Assembly (NCBI GenBank): GCA_033557465.1
Contig: CM066047.1
Coordinates: 5,704,001-5,768,000 of the forward strand
DNA from: Ichthyophis bannanicus
Lineage: Eukaryota; Chordata; Amphibia; Gymnophiona; Ichthyophiidae
DNA: 64,000 bases
Reading direction: 5' to 3'
In this document: positions 22,911 through 31,309 of the stretch, piece after piece
Position numbering within the stretch: the first letter of the stretch is position 1
How the letters are laid out: each line of letters starts with the position of its first letter
Notes under the pieces: generated by a model
Told to the model about the DNA's origin: nothing
The model's database searches: none
The model's input: only the letters and a program-made list of their open reading frames with translations
Translations under genes and position numbers: made by a program

Positions 22911-23970
22911 GTATTTTTGAAAACACAGTAAAACATAATTTGCTTTTAAATTTTAGAGCGCTTTATGGGAAAGAGAACTTAACATTTATTTTTAGCATGC
23001 TAAACAATATTTGTTTATCAATGTATGAAACAGCTGTTTATCACACATATATTAATTGAAACAAATAGCTTTATTCATATTCTGGTGTAGTAATTAAAAA
23101 AAAGTTAGCCTTCATATAATTGTTAATGTTTTGTATCGTTATGTGATTTTGTCCAGACCACTTGAACCAATGGTCTATGATAAGCTGGAATTCCAGTTTT
23201 GTGAAGAAAAGTTAAACAGACCAAATTTAGTTGCTAGATAAAACTATTACCATAGAGAATGGCATCATGAAGAATTCTTGATACTGTCTGTGAGCAGCAT
23301 TCATAACCTCTGCTATTTGTCTGAGCAAACGTCAGAGCGCTCAAGGAGAAAGAGATATTAAACAGACTACTCTGCGCTAGAAAGGGAGGGGTGGGGGAGA
23401 AAAAGGCAGAATATTTATGACTCTAGGAATTTAATAAGATCAAAGCATATGCTGTTTATTTGCTATGCTAACAGATTTGAATGAACTAGTTAAAAATATA
23501 AAAGATTCAGTAGATATAAAATACTGAACATATATTTTAAATAGAACTGTTTACGAGTTATTTAAAATTAGATTAAGAGATTGTTCAGTAGTACTTAAGG
23601 TGATAATTTTAAAAGGCATTTCCATGCGTAAAAGAGTGAATTTACATACAGAAATATCCTTTTATAAAATTTCCTGTAATATATGTACATAAACATGTGC
23701 CAACGTGCACATGTTTATTCAACCTAAGCGGAGGATGGGTTGAGGAGAGGATAGCACTTATGCTTGCAATTTACAAAATTCATGTGTATGCATATAAAAT
23801 AAACTGAAAAATTTGTGTATACTAAAAAGCAGGTGTATATTTTTCTGAAAATTAGCCCACAGAGAGCACAAAGGAAAAGTATGCACATGCTTTTCCTTAG
23901 AAAAATAGTATAACTTATGTGCACAAGATAGGCAGCTTGTTATAAAATTACTTGCTAATAGTCTATAGAG
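22911..23970. other. AT-rich stretch without recognisable content
   Basis: No RT, transposase or RNA-gene signal on either strand, and no long inverted or tandem repeat seen. The only frames are short and AT-driven. Confidence 0.5.
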
Positions 23971-23984
23971 AAGGTAAGGACACA

Positions 23985-24404
23985 AATTTCTCCATGGATT
24001 AGCAGGATAAGTGCTCACATATGGGTGATGTCGTTGATGGAGCCTCGCTAGGGGAGACCCCTCTGAGCTTCTTCTAGTAGCCTTTGGAGTGTTTCCAGCG
24101 CGCCTGTGTACCCATTCTGCCTGCTGCCTCCAAACGTCATCTCAGTTTTCTTTCATCTGTGGAGCCCTGCAGATGCACTCTTATGATCTGCAATATTCTA
24201 TTTTTCTACCTGCTGCCGCCATTACATTCTGATTCTTCTTCTTTATCGCCTTTTCCTATAGTCAGGTTTTCAACTGTTTAAATTCCCTTTATTTTACCAT
24301 GTTGCTTTTATAGGCTGCATTTAGGCCTCAGGTGCCCTGAGCGGGTTACATTTTTTTGTCAACATCAAGTCATTTGATTTTGTGCAACTATTTCTCTGGA
24401 TGAG
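23985..24404 (+). mobile_element. DIRS element copy 3, left part
   Basis: AGCAGGATAAGTGCTCACATATGGGTGAT and what follows match the DIRS terminal repeat (compare the complement of 30,421-30,584), and 24,375-24,400 matches the leader before GAG in DIRS copy 2 (CATTTGATTTTGTG). It continues at 31,310 on the other side of L2 copy 5. Confidence 0.7.
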
Positions 24405-24927
24405 ATTTATTTATTTATTTGCTTTTATATACCGCACTTTTTAAGATCAGTGCGGTTTACATATAACGTGAACAATAAACAGGTTTAGATAGAACAGAAT
24501 GCATAGAACAGTTTGCATTGAATTGGAAATAACACGAACAGTGAAACAGTAAAACATCAAACAGGTTTGCATAAAACAGTTTAACTTGGGTTGAAAACAA
24601 CGGAGAACGGTAATATACAAGTGTTGAGAGCAGATAGCTATATATTAAATATTAGCATGAGGGAATGAACTGGAGGAGTGCAGGTGGGTGTATTGGTGGT
24701 AGGCTGAGCAATAATGCTTAGGCCTTATTTAAGGTGGCTGGTTGTAGGCTAGTTGGAACAGGTATGTCTTTAATGCCTTCCAGAAGGATGTCAGATCTGG
24801 GATGGCTCAGATCGTTGGGGGAAGGGCGTTCCATCGAGTTGGCGCATATAAGGAAAATGCACGATTCTTAGTGGATTGGGCACATGACTTTATTGCTAAG
24901 GGGATGGCGAGTGAGTTCACCATGCAT
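24405..24927 (-). mobile_element. L2-like LINE copy 5, 3' end
   Basis: Begins with the (TAAA)n tail on the minus strand (ATTTATTTATTTATTT on plus), the terminal hairpin at 24,431-24,456 and a 3' UTR. The ORF2 C-terminus near 24,740-24,920 matches the block WNHLPPELR...KTYLFQ. It is cut at 24,927 by DIRS copy 1 and resumes at 30,585. Confidence 0.8.
24431..24456 (-). promoter_or_regulatory. 3'-terminal hairpin of L2 copy 5
   Basis: ACCGCACT and AGTGCGGT form an 8-bp stem around a loop starting with GATC on the minus strand, followed by TATATAAAAG and the tail. It has the same fold as the hairpin at 9,524 with different paired bases. Confidence 0.75.
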
Positions 24928-25117
24928 GATAGCACAGTTACTTACCTGTAACAGGTGATCTCTGGGAACAGCAGGAATAAGTCTTCACATATGGGTATCG
25001 TCGGTACCGACGGAGACTGCGCGGGAACGCTCCCCAGCGTCCAATAAGAAAGCTTTTGGAAGCATCCCACAGCGCCTGTGCGCTGCCTTCCCGCCTTTCC
25101 CAACTGCCTCTCCAGTT
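24928..25117. repeat. Left inverted terminal repeat of DIRS copy 1
   Basis: Inverse of 30,421-30,584 apart from small changes, including the block around TCGGTACCGACGGAG and CGTCCAATAAGAAAGC. The left repeat has about 30 extra outer bases (GATAGCACAG and ACCTGTAACAGGT), which the right end lacks. Confidence 0.9.
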
Positions 25118-25194
25118 TGAGTTTTAAAGCTGAGACAAAGAGAGAGAGAGGAAAGGAAAGATAGAGAGATACAACTCCTAGGGGAGGTGGGTGG

Positions 25195-25297
25195 GTTGTG
25201 AAGACTTATTCCTGCTGTTCCCAGAGATCACCTGTTACAGGTAAGTAACTGTGCTATCTCCAGGAACAAGCAGGAATGAGTCTTCACATATGGGGAC
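25195..25297. repeat. Internal complementary region of DIRS copy 1
   Basis: The complement of the left end (…CTGTGCTATC) is joined to the complement of the right end (ATCTCCAGGAAC…) with one shared ATC at 25,256-25,258. It therefore records the circle junction of the element and is diagnostic of DIRS1-type elements. Confidence 0.9.
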
Positions 25298-25353
25298 TCC
25301 CTAGCTGCAGATGCCAGGGGAAGACCCCAGGTTGTGTGTCCTTGAAAAGGACT

Positions 25354-26865
25354 CTACCTCCCCTCATGGATCTCTGGCATCCAACCAGGGTAGGTGGGTA
25401 GGAGTTGATGAGGAATGGACAGGTGTTTGAGAACAGCCTGACAAAACGAGGCATCCCGGCGGGAGTCCTTGTCCAAACAGTAATGGGCTGTGAAGGTATG
25501 AACCGAGGCCCAGGTGGCCGCTCGACAGATTTGGTCGATGGACACAGAGTTTAGATGAGCCATTGAGGCTGCCATGGCTCTCACATTGTGAGCCGTGACA
25601 TGGCCCTCCAGAGAAAGGTTCTTACTCTGGTAGGCGAAAGAAATACACTGAGCAATCCAGTTGGACAGTGTTCTCTTAGAGACTGGAAGTCCTAAATGAG
25701 AAGGATCAAAAGCAACAAAGAGTTGAGAAGACCTTCTATGTTGCTGTGTTCTTTGTAAGTAAAAAGCAAGAGCTCTCTTACAATTCAAGGTATGAAGATT
25801 CCTCTCTGCACTTGATGCATGAGGTCCTGGAAAAAAGACAGGTAAATATACCTCTTGGTTTAGATGAAAAGGCGAGACCACTTTGGGCATAAAGTGTGGA
25901 TTGGTCCTGAGGACTACCTTATCATGATGGAACCTTGTATAAGGTGGATTAGCCACCAAAGCTTGCAATTCACTGATGCGGCGTGCTGAGGTGACTGCAA
26001 TGAGAAAGATAACCTTCCAAGAAAGAAATTTCAAGGAGGTGGTGGCTAAAGGTTTAAAGGGTGGCTTCATAAGCTGGCCAAGAACCAAGTTTAAGTCCCA
26101 TGCCACCAAAGTTGATCTAATAGGAGGTTTAGTTAGAAGAAGGCCTCTCATGAATCTTGTTATAAGAGGATGAGAGGAAATAGGCTGTCCATTGAGAGGC
26201 TTGAGGGATGCTGCAATAGCACTCAAATGGACTCTTACTGAATTCGTTTTAAGACCTGCATGGGATAAATGCAGGAGATACTCTAGTAAAGAATTCAAAG
26301 GTATTGCAAGAGGGTTAAGACCCTTCTCTGCACACCAAATGGTAAATCTTTTCCATTTGAAAGCACAGGAATGTCTAGTAGAAGGCTTTCTAGAGGCATG
26401 AATAATATCTCTGACCTGCTGAGAGAGATGAAAACCTTGAAGGTCTAGGCCTTCAGCAACCAAGCCCTGAGATGAAGAGACTGGGGGTTTGGGTGCCACA
26501 ACGTTCCCTCCTCCTGGGATAGAAGGTCTGGTGCAGAGCCCAAGTCCAGGGAAGGAGCTTGAGAGAGATGCAGAAGTAGAGGATACCACACTTGGCGTGG
26601 CTAATGTGGTGCTATGAGGATCATGGTTCCTCGATCTCTCTGAAGCTTGAATAGTGTTTTGGGAATTAGGGGAATGGGTGGAAAGGCATAAAGGAAGTCT
26701 TGATCCCAGTGAAGGAGGAAGGCATCCTTGGCCTGAACTCCCTGACACGGAATTCTGGAACAGAACCGGGGAAGTTTGGCATTCCATGGACTTGCAAAGA
26801 GGTCTATGTCCGGGGTTCTCCAAATTTGAAAAATCCTGGCTACCTGATCCATGTGGAGGAACCAC
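25354..26865 (-). CDS. DIRS tyrosine recombinase (YR)
   Basis: Catalyses integration of the circular DNA by the lambda-integrase-type mechanism. The frame is open for 503 codons from 26,865, but the first 100 or so residues overlap the RT/RNase H ORF in another frame, so the true start is uncertain and may be internal. An N-terminal SAM-like DNA-binding region (RHSCAFKWKRFTIWC, SLLEYL, VRVHLSAIAA) precedes the catalytic domain. That domain has a conserved Arg in SARRISELQA (about residue 294), the H-x-x-R pair in HNVRAMAAS (about 425-428) and the nucleophile region THTFTAHYCLD-like (Tyr about 460). No stop or frameshift seen, so it could still be functional. Confidence 0.88.
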   Translation of the reverse strand: MVPPHGSGSQDFSNLENPGHRPLCKSMECQTSPVLFQNSVSGSSGQGCLPPSLGSRLPLCLSTHSPNSQNTIQASERSRNHDPHSTTLATPSVVSSTSASLSSSFPGLGLCTRPSIPGGGNVVAPKPPVSSSQGLVAEGLDLQGFHLSQQVRDIIHASRKPSTRHSCAFKWKRFTIWCAEKGLNPLAIPLNSLLEYLLHLSHAGLKTNSVRVHLSAIAASLKPLNGQPISSHPLITRFMRGLLLTKPPIRSTLVAWDLNLVLGQLMKPPFKPLATTSLKFLSWKVIFLIAVTSARRISELQALVANPPYTRFHHDKVVLRTNPHFMPKVVSPFHLNQEVYLPVFFPGPHASSAERNLHTLNCKRALAFYLQRTQQHRRSSQLFVAFDPSHLGLPVSKRTLSNWIAQCISFAYQSKNLSLEGHVTAHNVRAMAASMAHLNSVSIDQICRAATWASVHTFTAHYCLDKDSRRDASFCQAVLKHLSIPHQLLPTYPGWMPEIHEGR

Positions 26866-29800
26866 TCATGTGGAAGCAGAACTCGACCGAGTCTGTCTGC
26901 CCAAGAGTTTTGAACGCCTGGAAGATATACTGCCAGAAGATTAATGTGATGCTCTCTGGCGAAGGCCCACAGTCGCAAAGCTTCGTTGAAAAGCGACAGA
27001 GAGCCAGTCCCGCCCTGCTTGTTTACATAGAACATGGCTACTTGGTTGTCCGTATGGATGAGGACTGTCCTGTAGCTGAGCAGGGAATGGAACACTCTGA
27101 GAGCTAAGAATATTGCTCTGAGTTCCAAGAGATTGATATGCAGAGAAATATCCTGTGGAGACCAGATGCCCTGGGTGGAGAGATCCTGCAGATGAGCTCC
27201 CCAACCCACTGGAAAAGCATCTGTTGTAAGAGTTGCTTGGGGTAGTGACTGCTGAAAAGGGGACCCCAGCAACAGATTTGGAGAGGACTTCCACCACTGG
27301 AGAGACCAAAAAAGGCGACTGGAGTTTGCTATTTTGTCTGACAGGCAACCTGATGCCTGAGCCCATTGGGTGGACAAAGTCCATTGAGCTGCTCTCATGT
27401 GAAGGCGAGCATATGGAACCACGTGCACGGTAGATGCCATGTGGCCTAAGAGTTGTAACATCTCTTGAGCAGTTAAATGGGACTTTAACGGTATCCGGGA
27501 GGCTAACTGCACTAAGCGTAGGCAACGGGCTTGAGGAAGATAGGCCCTTGCAGTTGTGGTATCCGTATCCAGCAAGGCACCTATAAACTCCAGAGACTGA
27601 GTAGGGGTGAGATTTGATTTTGGGATGTTTATTACCAGTCCCAAATACTGGAGAACACGCATTGTGCAGATTAGACAATTCTGGGCCTCTGACTGGGATG
27701 GAGCTCGAATGAGCCAGTCGTCCAGGTAAGGGAAGACAAATATTCCCAGAGTGCGTAGAAATGCAGCTGCTACTGCCATGCATTTCGTGAACACCCTTGG
27801 TGCAGAGGCCAGACCGAACTGAAGCACCCTGTATTGGTAGTGCTTTCCCTGAAAAAGGAACCAAAGGAACCTTCTGTGTGTTGGATGGATGAGGACATGG
27901 GTATACGCATCCTTGAGATCTAGAGAACAAAGCCAGTCCTGACTCTGAAGGTATGGAAACAGAGCACCAAGAGAAATCATCTTGAATTTCTCTTTGAATA
28001 GAAACTTGTTCAATTCTCTGAGATCTAATATGGGTCTGTAGCCCCCTGTTTTCTTTGGAATAAGAAAATAAGGGGAGTAGAACCCTGAGCCCTGTTGAAG
28101 AAGAGGTACTTCTTCTATTGCCCCTTGGGCAAGAAGGGTGGCAATCTCCTGACCCAGAAGGTTGAGGAGAGATGTTGGAGAATTGAACTGTTTCACCATG
28201 GTGCGAGGAGGAAGGCTTAAGAAATGAAGCTTGTACCCTTCCCTTATGATGGAGAGGGTCCATTGCTCTGCTGTGATTTGTTCCCATCTGGGAGCAAAGT
28301 AAGCCAACCTTCCTGGAATGGTGAGGGGCTCTGGTTCTTCCAGAGCTAGAAAGGCTAAGTTCTCTAGTTGCAAGTCAAAGGCCCTGAGGAGGCTGAGGCT
28401 GCTGGGCCGTGGAAGGCCTAGCAGCCTTTGACTTGGCCTGTTTAGGTGGTTGCTGACGTTTTGCAGCAAAATGACCTGCAGAAGATGCCTGCTGACCATA
28501 AGCAGGATAATATCTTCCCTTTTAGAAAAAGATGTCTTTTTGAACAATCTTTTCTTAGCAGGAGCAGAGGTGGACTTTGAAAGTCGATCCAAAGCGGAGT
28601 TCTCAGCATCCATCTGAGTGGCCTTTGCTTGCCAATCCTTGCCAAAAAGGTTTTCACCTGTACAAGGAAGATTTCCTAATTCATCTTGGACCCAGAGTTC
28701 CAAATCAGAAGCTTGTAGCCAAGCAATTCTGCGTGCACCTATGGCAATAGCCGAGGCTCTGCTTACACACTCAAAAGAGTCAAAGGCTGCACGGTTGGAA
28801 AATTTGGAAACATCCTGGGCATGTTTGAGCCAAGTGAGAAACTCCTGCCTTTTATCTTCTGAAATAAAAGGGGTTAAAGTCTGCAGATGATCTGTGACTT
28901 CCTTTAGAAACATCCCTATATAAAGACTATAGGAGTTGATTCTGGCAGCTAGCATAGAAGCTTGAAAAACTCTACGGCCAAAAGCATCTAGGGTCCTGCA
29001 TTCACGTCCTGGAGGATTAGATGAGTGTCTTTTTGCACTCTTTATCTTTCTCATGGCAGACTCTACCACAATAGAGTGGTGAGGAAGCTGAGTCTTATGA
29101 AAGCCAGGACAAGGAGGGACACGATACATGGTGTCTAACCTGCGAGAATGAGGAGAGGTAGTAAGAGGTGTCTCCCACATGCTCAACATGAGATCATACA
29201 AAATCTCATGAACAGGTAAAGTAGCTGCCTCTTTAGGAGCCTTGGGATATTGTAGAATATCCAGCTGCTTGGCTCTAGGCTCTGACTCAGGGGCCACTGT
29301 GATGGAGAGGCCCCTAGCCACCTCCCTAATGAAGTCTTGAAAAGACAAGTCTTCTGGAGGAGACATTCTTCGTTTAGGAGAAGAAGACTCCTGAGGAAGA
29401 AGTATCGATGCCTCGACAGATCCTTCGGACTCGTCAGAGTCTTCGGAGGAATCGAAGTATCGCCTGTCTGGATGCTCCTGTAAAGCCCGATATGCGTACC
29501 GAGTGGGATCGACATCGGGAGTAACCGGTACCGGTTCGGTACCGATGGGCATCATAGGACAGGGTACCGTTGCAGTCGACACCGAAGCCGATGCAATCGG
29601 TACCGGCACCGGGAATGATGCCGGTGCCGGAGCCAGTACCAGCAACAGGGATTGTTGCGGTACCGGAGGCGTCGCAGCCTGCATGGTCAGAATCTTCTGA
29701 TCCATCGAAGCCACCAAAGTCTGGATGTCGGTACCAGTGGGAGCCACCGGTACCCCAGAACACGGCAACAGGTGATCGGTCGAGGCCGAGCCATCGATGT

Positions 29801-30236
29801 CAACCTGTGACCCCATAGACAATGCTTTGGAAGCCGGAACTTCCCGCCGGGGTAACTTTGCCAGTGCGGAGTCCTCGAGGACAAGCCTGGAGGCATCTCG
29901 ATGCTTAGAGGGAGATTTTCCCTTTGAGGACCGGCCAGATTTATGCTTGGTTACCTGAGATCCATGGGAGGAAGAAGCAGCCCTGGAAGACGTCGATGCC
30001 ACCGAAGCTGCATCAGAGGGAAACAGGGTACTGAGCTTGGCTGCTCGGTTCTGCCGACCTCTTTTAGACATCATGGTACAGGACACACAATCCGTGATGG
30101 AATGGTCAGGCCCCAAACATTTTAGACACCAATCATGGGTGTCGGTGACAGAAATAGTACCGCCACATTTTGTGCACTTTTTAAACCTGGAGGCGGGCTT
30201 CTCCATGAGGAGAAAATGTTTAGGCCTAAGGCCCAA
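26601..30236 (-). CDS. DIRS GAG-reverse transcriptase-RNase H polyprotein
   Basis: A single 1,211-codon frame fuses a GAG-like part with RT and RNase H. Residues 20-50 have a zinc-binding pattern (CTKCGG, CLKCLGPDH, DC). The middle is Ser/Pro-rich, and residues about 390-560 form a conserved GAG block (SIVVESAMRK, NPPGRECRTLD). RT follows with YFLIPKKTGGYRPILDLR, CSLDLKDAY, LQFGLASAPRVFT and the catalytic YLDD at about residue 834. RNase H has LTTDAFPVGWG (about 1,003), INLLELRA, HTDNQ and NSWADRLGR. A C-terminal DIRS methyltransferase-like block (DIDLFASPWNAK, YAFPP) is cut by a TAG at 26,601; the same frame would stay open for about 50 more codons, so this is probably a nonsense mutation. 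Confidence 0.88.
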   Translation of the reverse strand: MGLRPKHFLLMEKPASRFKKCTKCGGTISVTDTHDWCLKCLGPDHSITDCVSCTMMSKRGRQNRAAKLSTLFPSDAASVASTSSRAASSSHGSQVTKHKSGRSSKGKSPSKHRDASRLVLEDSALAKLPRREVPASKALSMGSQVDIDGSASTDHLLPCSGVPVAPTGTDIQTLVASMDQKILTMQAATPPVPQQSLLLVLAPAPASFPVPVPIASASVSTATVPCPMMPIGTEPVPVTPDVDPTRYAYRALQEHPDRRYFDSSEDSDESEGSVEASILLPQESSSPKRRMSPPEDLSFQDFIREVARGLSITVAPESEPRAKQLDILQYPKAPKEAATLPVHEILYDLMLSMWETPLTTSPHSRRLDTMYRVPPCPGFHKTQLPHHSIVVESAMRKIKSAKRHSSNPPGRECRTLDAFGRRVFQASMLAARINSYSLYIGMFLKEVTDHLQTLTPFISEDKRQEFLTWLKHAQDVSKFSNRAAFDSFECVSRASAIAIGARRIAWLQASDLELWVQDELGNLPCTGENLFGKDWQAKATQMDAENSALDRLSKSTSAPAKKRLFKKTSFSKREDIILLMVSRHLLQVILLQNVSNHLNRPSQRLLGLPRPSSLSLLRAFDLQLENLAFLALEEPEPLTIPGRLAYFAPRWEQITAEQWTLSIIREGYKLHFLSLPPRTMVKQFNSPTSLLNLLGQEIATLLAQGAIEEVPLLQQGSGFYSPYFLIPKKTGGYRPILDLRELNKFLFKEKFKMISLGALFPYLQSQDWLCSLDLKDAYTHVLIHPTHRRFLWFLFQGKHYQYRVLQFGLASAPRVFTKCMAVAAAFLRTLGIFVFPYLDDWLIRAPSQSEAQNCLICTMRVLQYLGLVINIPKSNLTPTQSLEFIGALLDTDTTTARAYLPQARCLRLVQLASRIPLKSHLTAQEMLQLLGHMASTVHVVPYARLHMRAAQWTLSTQWAQASGCLSDKIANSSRLFWSLQWWKSSPNLLLGSPFQQSLPQATLTTDAFPVGWGAHLQDLSTQGIWSPQDISLHINLLELRAIFLALRVFHSLLSYRTVLIHTDNQVAMFYVNKQGGTGSLSLFNEALRLWAFAREHHINLLAVYLPGVQNSWADRLGRVLLPHEWFLHMDQVARIFQIWRTPDIDLFASPWNAKLPRFCSRIPCQGVQAKDAFLLHWDQDFLYAFPPIPLIPKTLFKLQRDRGTMILIAPH

Positions 30237-30420
30237 AAACTAAAATGCACAGTGAAGAAAGTATAAGTTGTTTTTTTTTTTTTTTAAAAAGAAAGAAAAG
30301 AAAAGATCGGCGGTACCGGTCCGACGTCGAAGAAGGCAGAAGCGACACAAAAGAATAAAGAAAAAATAAAGAACTTCTTCTGTGTGACAGGAACACGACC
30401 TGCTGGCTCCGCGGAAAGAA

Positions 30421-30584
30421 GAACTGGAGAGAGGCGGTTGGGAAAGGCGGGAAGGCAGCGCGCAGGCGCTGTGGGATGCTCCCAAAAGCTTTCTTATTGG
30501 ACGCTGGGGAGCGTTCCCGCGCAGGCTCCGTCGGTACCGACGATACCCATATGTGAAGACTCATTCCTGCTTGTTCCTGGAGAT
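30421..30584. repeat. Right inverted terminal repeat of DIRS copy 1
   Basis: Inverse partner of 24,960-25,117. It ends in CCTGGAGAT, whose last GAT is the presumed recombination trinucleotide. Confidence 0.88.
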
Positions 30585-31309
30585 CTCCTAGTTCTGGTCT
30601 TCAGTGTACGTTGTATGAGCTTTGTGAGGGAGGTTGCAGACATGCCTTGAAGGAGAGTAGGAGGGCTTTGTATATCAGGCAACTTGTTATGGGGAGCCAG
30701 TGAAGCTGAATCAATAGGGGGGTGATGTGTTCATATCTGGACGCAGACAGGAGTGTTCGGGTGGCTGTGTTCATGGCCAGTTGTAATGGTTGGAGAGCGT
30801 GCTTTGGCAGGCCATGGAAAATTATATTGGAGTAGTCCAAGTGAGGAAAGATGAGGGCTTGACAAACAATGCAGTAATCTGAGGCTTGAGGAGAGGGCGT
30901 AGATGCTGGAGGGTTCTCAGTTTATGGTAGACTGCTTTGGTGACATTTTCTATGTGGGCTTCCCAATTCAGATGTTGGTCCAATGTGATTCCAAGATAGC
31001 GTACCTTTTGCTTGGCGATGAGATCAAAGTCTTTCACCCTGAGGGAAGTTGGTGGGGTAAAAGTGTGGTCTTTGGTTATAAATAAGGCCTCCGACTTTCT
31101 GCTGTTGACCATCAGATTGTGGGTAGCGAGCCAATCTGAGACTGCATTTGAAGCATTCTGCGATGGAAGAGTAGTCAGGGCTGTCTATGGAGAAAGGGGT
31201 GTATAGCAATACATCATCGGCATAAATGTGGTAGCATATGTTGAACGATTGTCCCAGGGTAAACTCTACAGTGGGTTTATAAAGTGCTTCCATTGTAGTA
31301 GGACCATGT
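30585..31309 (-). mobile_element. L2-like LINE copy 5, 5' part
   Basis: Minus-strand RT remnants in order: YHIYADDVLLYTP near 31,230, VRYLGITLDQHLN near 30,990, YSNIIFHGLP near 30,820, HITPLLIQLHWLPI near 30,730. The element is 5'-truncated within RT at about 31,309, where DIRS copy 3 resumes. Together with 24,405-24,927 it forms one insertion. Confidence 0.8.
30601..31309 (-). pseudogene. L2-like ORF2 C-terminal half, degraded
   Basis: RT from the catalytic YADD to the HWLPI block, with frame changes near 31,100 and 30,830; the final block continues at 24,740-24,920. It is non-functional because of 5' truncation, indels and the DIRS insertion. Confidence 0.75.

Larger units (their letters stand above)
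24928..30584 (-). mobile_element. DIRS tyrosine-recombinase retrotransposon, nearly intact (5.66 kb)
   Basis: DIRS elements integrate through a circular intermediate using a tyrosine recombinase and make no target duplication. This copy has inverted terminal repeats (24,928-25,117 and 30,421-30,584), an internal complementary region (25,195-25,297) and two overlapping ORFs on the minus strand. It starts with GAT (24,928-24,930) and ends with GAT (30,582-30,584). The interrupted L2 needs only one GAT to be continuous, as expected if recombination used this trinucleotide. Only one nonsense mutation was noticed. Confidence 0.93.

Noticed and set aside
24958..25250. ACCTGTAACAGGT repeats as a possible CRISPR-like array or splice sites
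   Set aside because: They are explained by the DIRS terminal repeat and its internal complementary region; only one pair, with no spacers.
26941..28287. 448-codon minus-strand frame inside the DIRS polyprotein
   Set aside because: Overlaps RT/RNase H in another frame; Ser/Pro-rich composition is a frame artefact and it has no family motifs.
30268..30286. T run at the DIRS leader as a poly(A) retroposition scar
   Set aside because: No flanking duplication and no AATAAA; it lies inside the DIRS 5' leader and is probably slippage.
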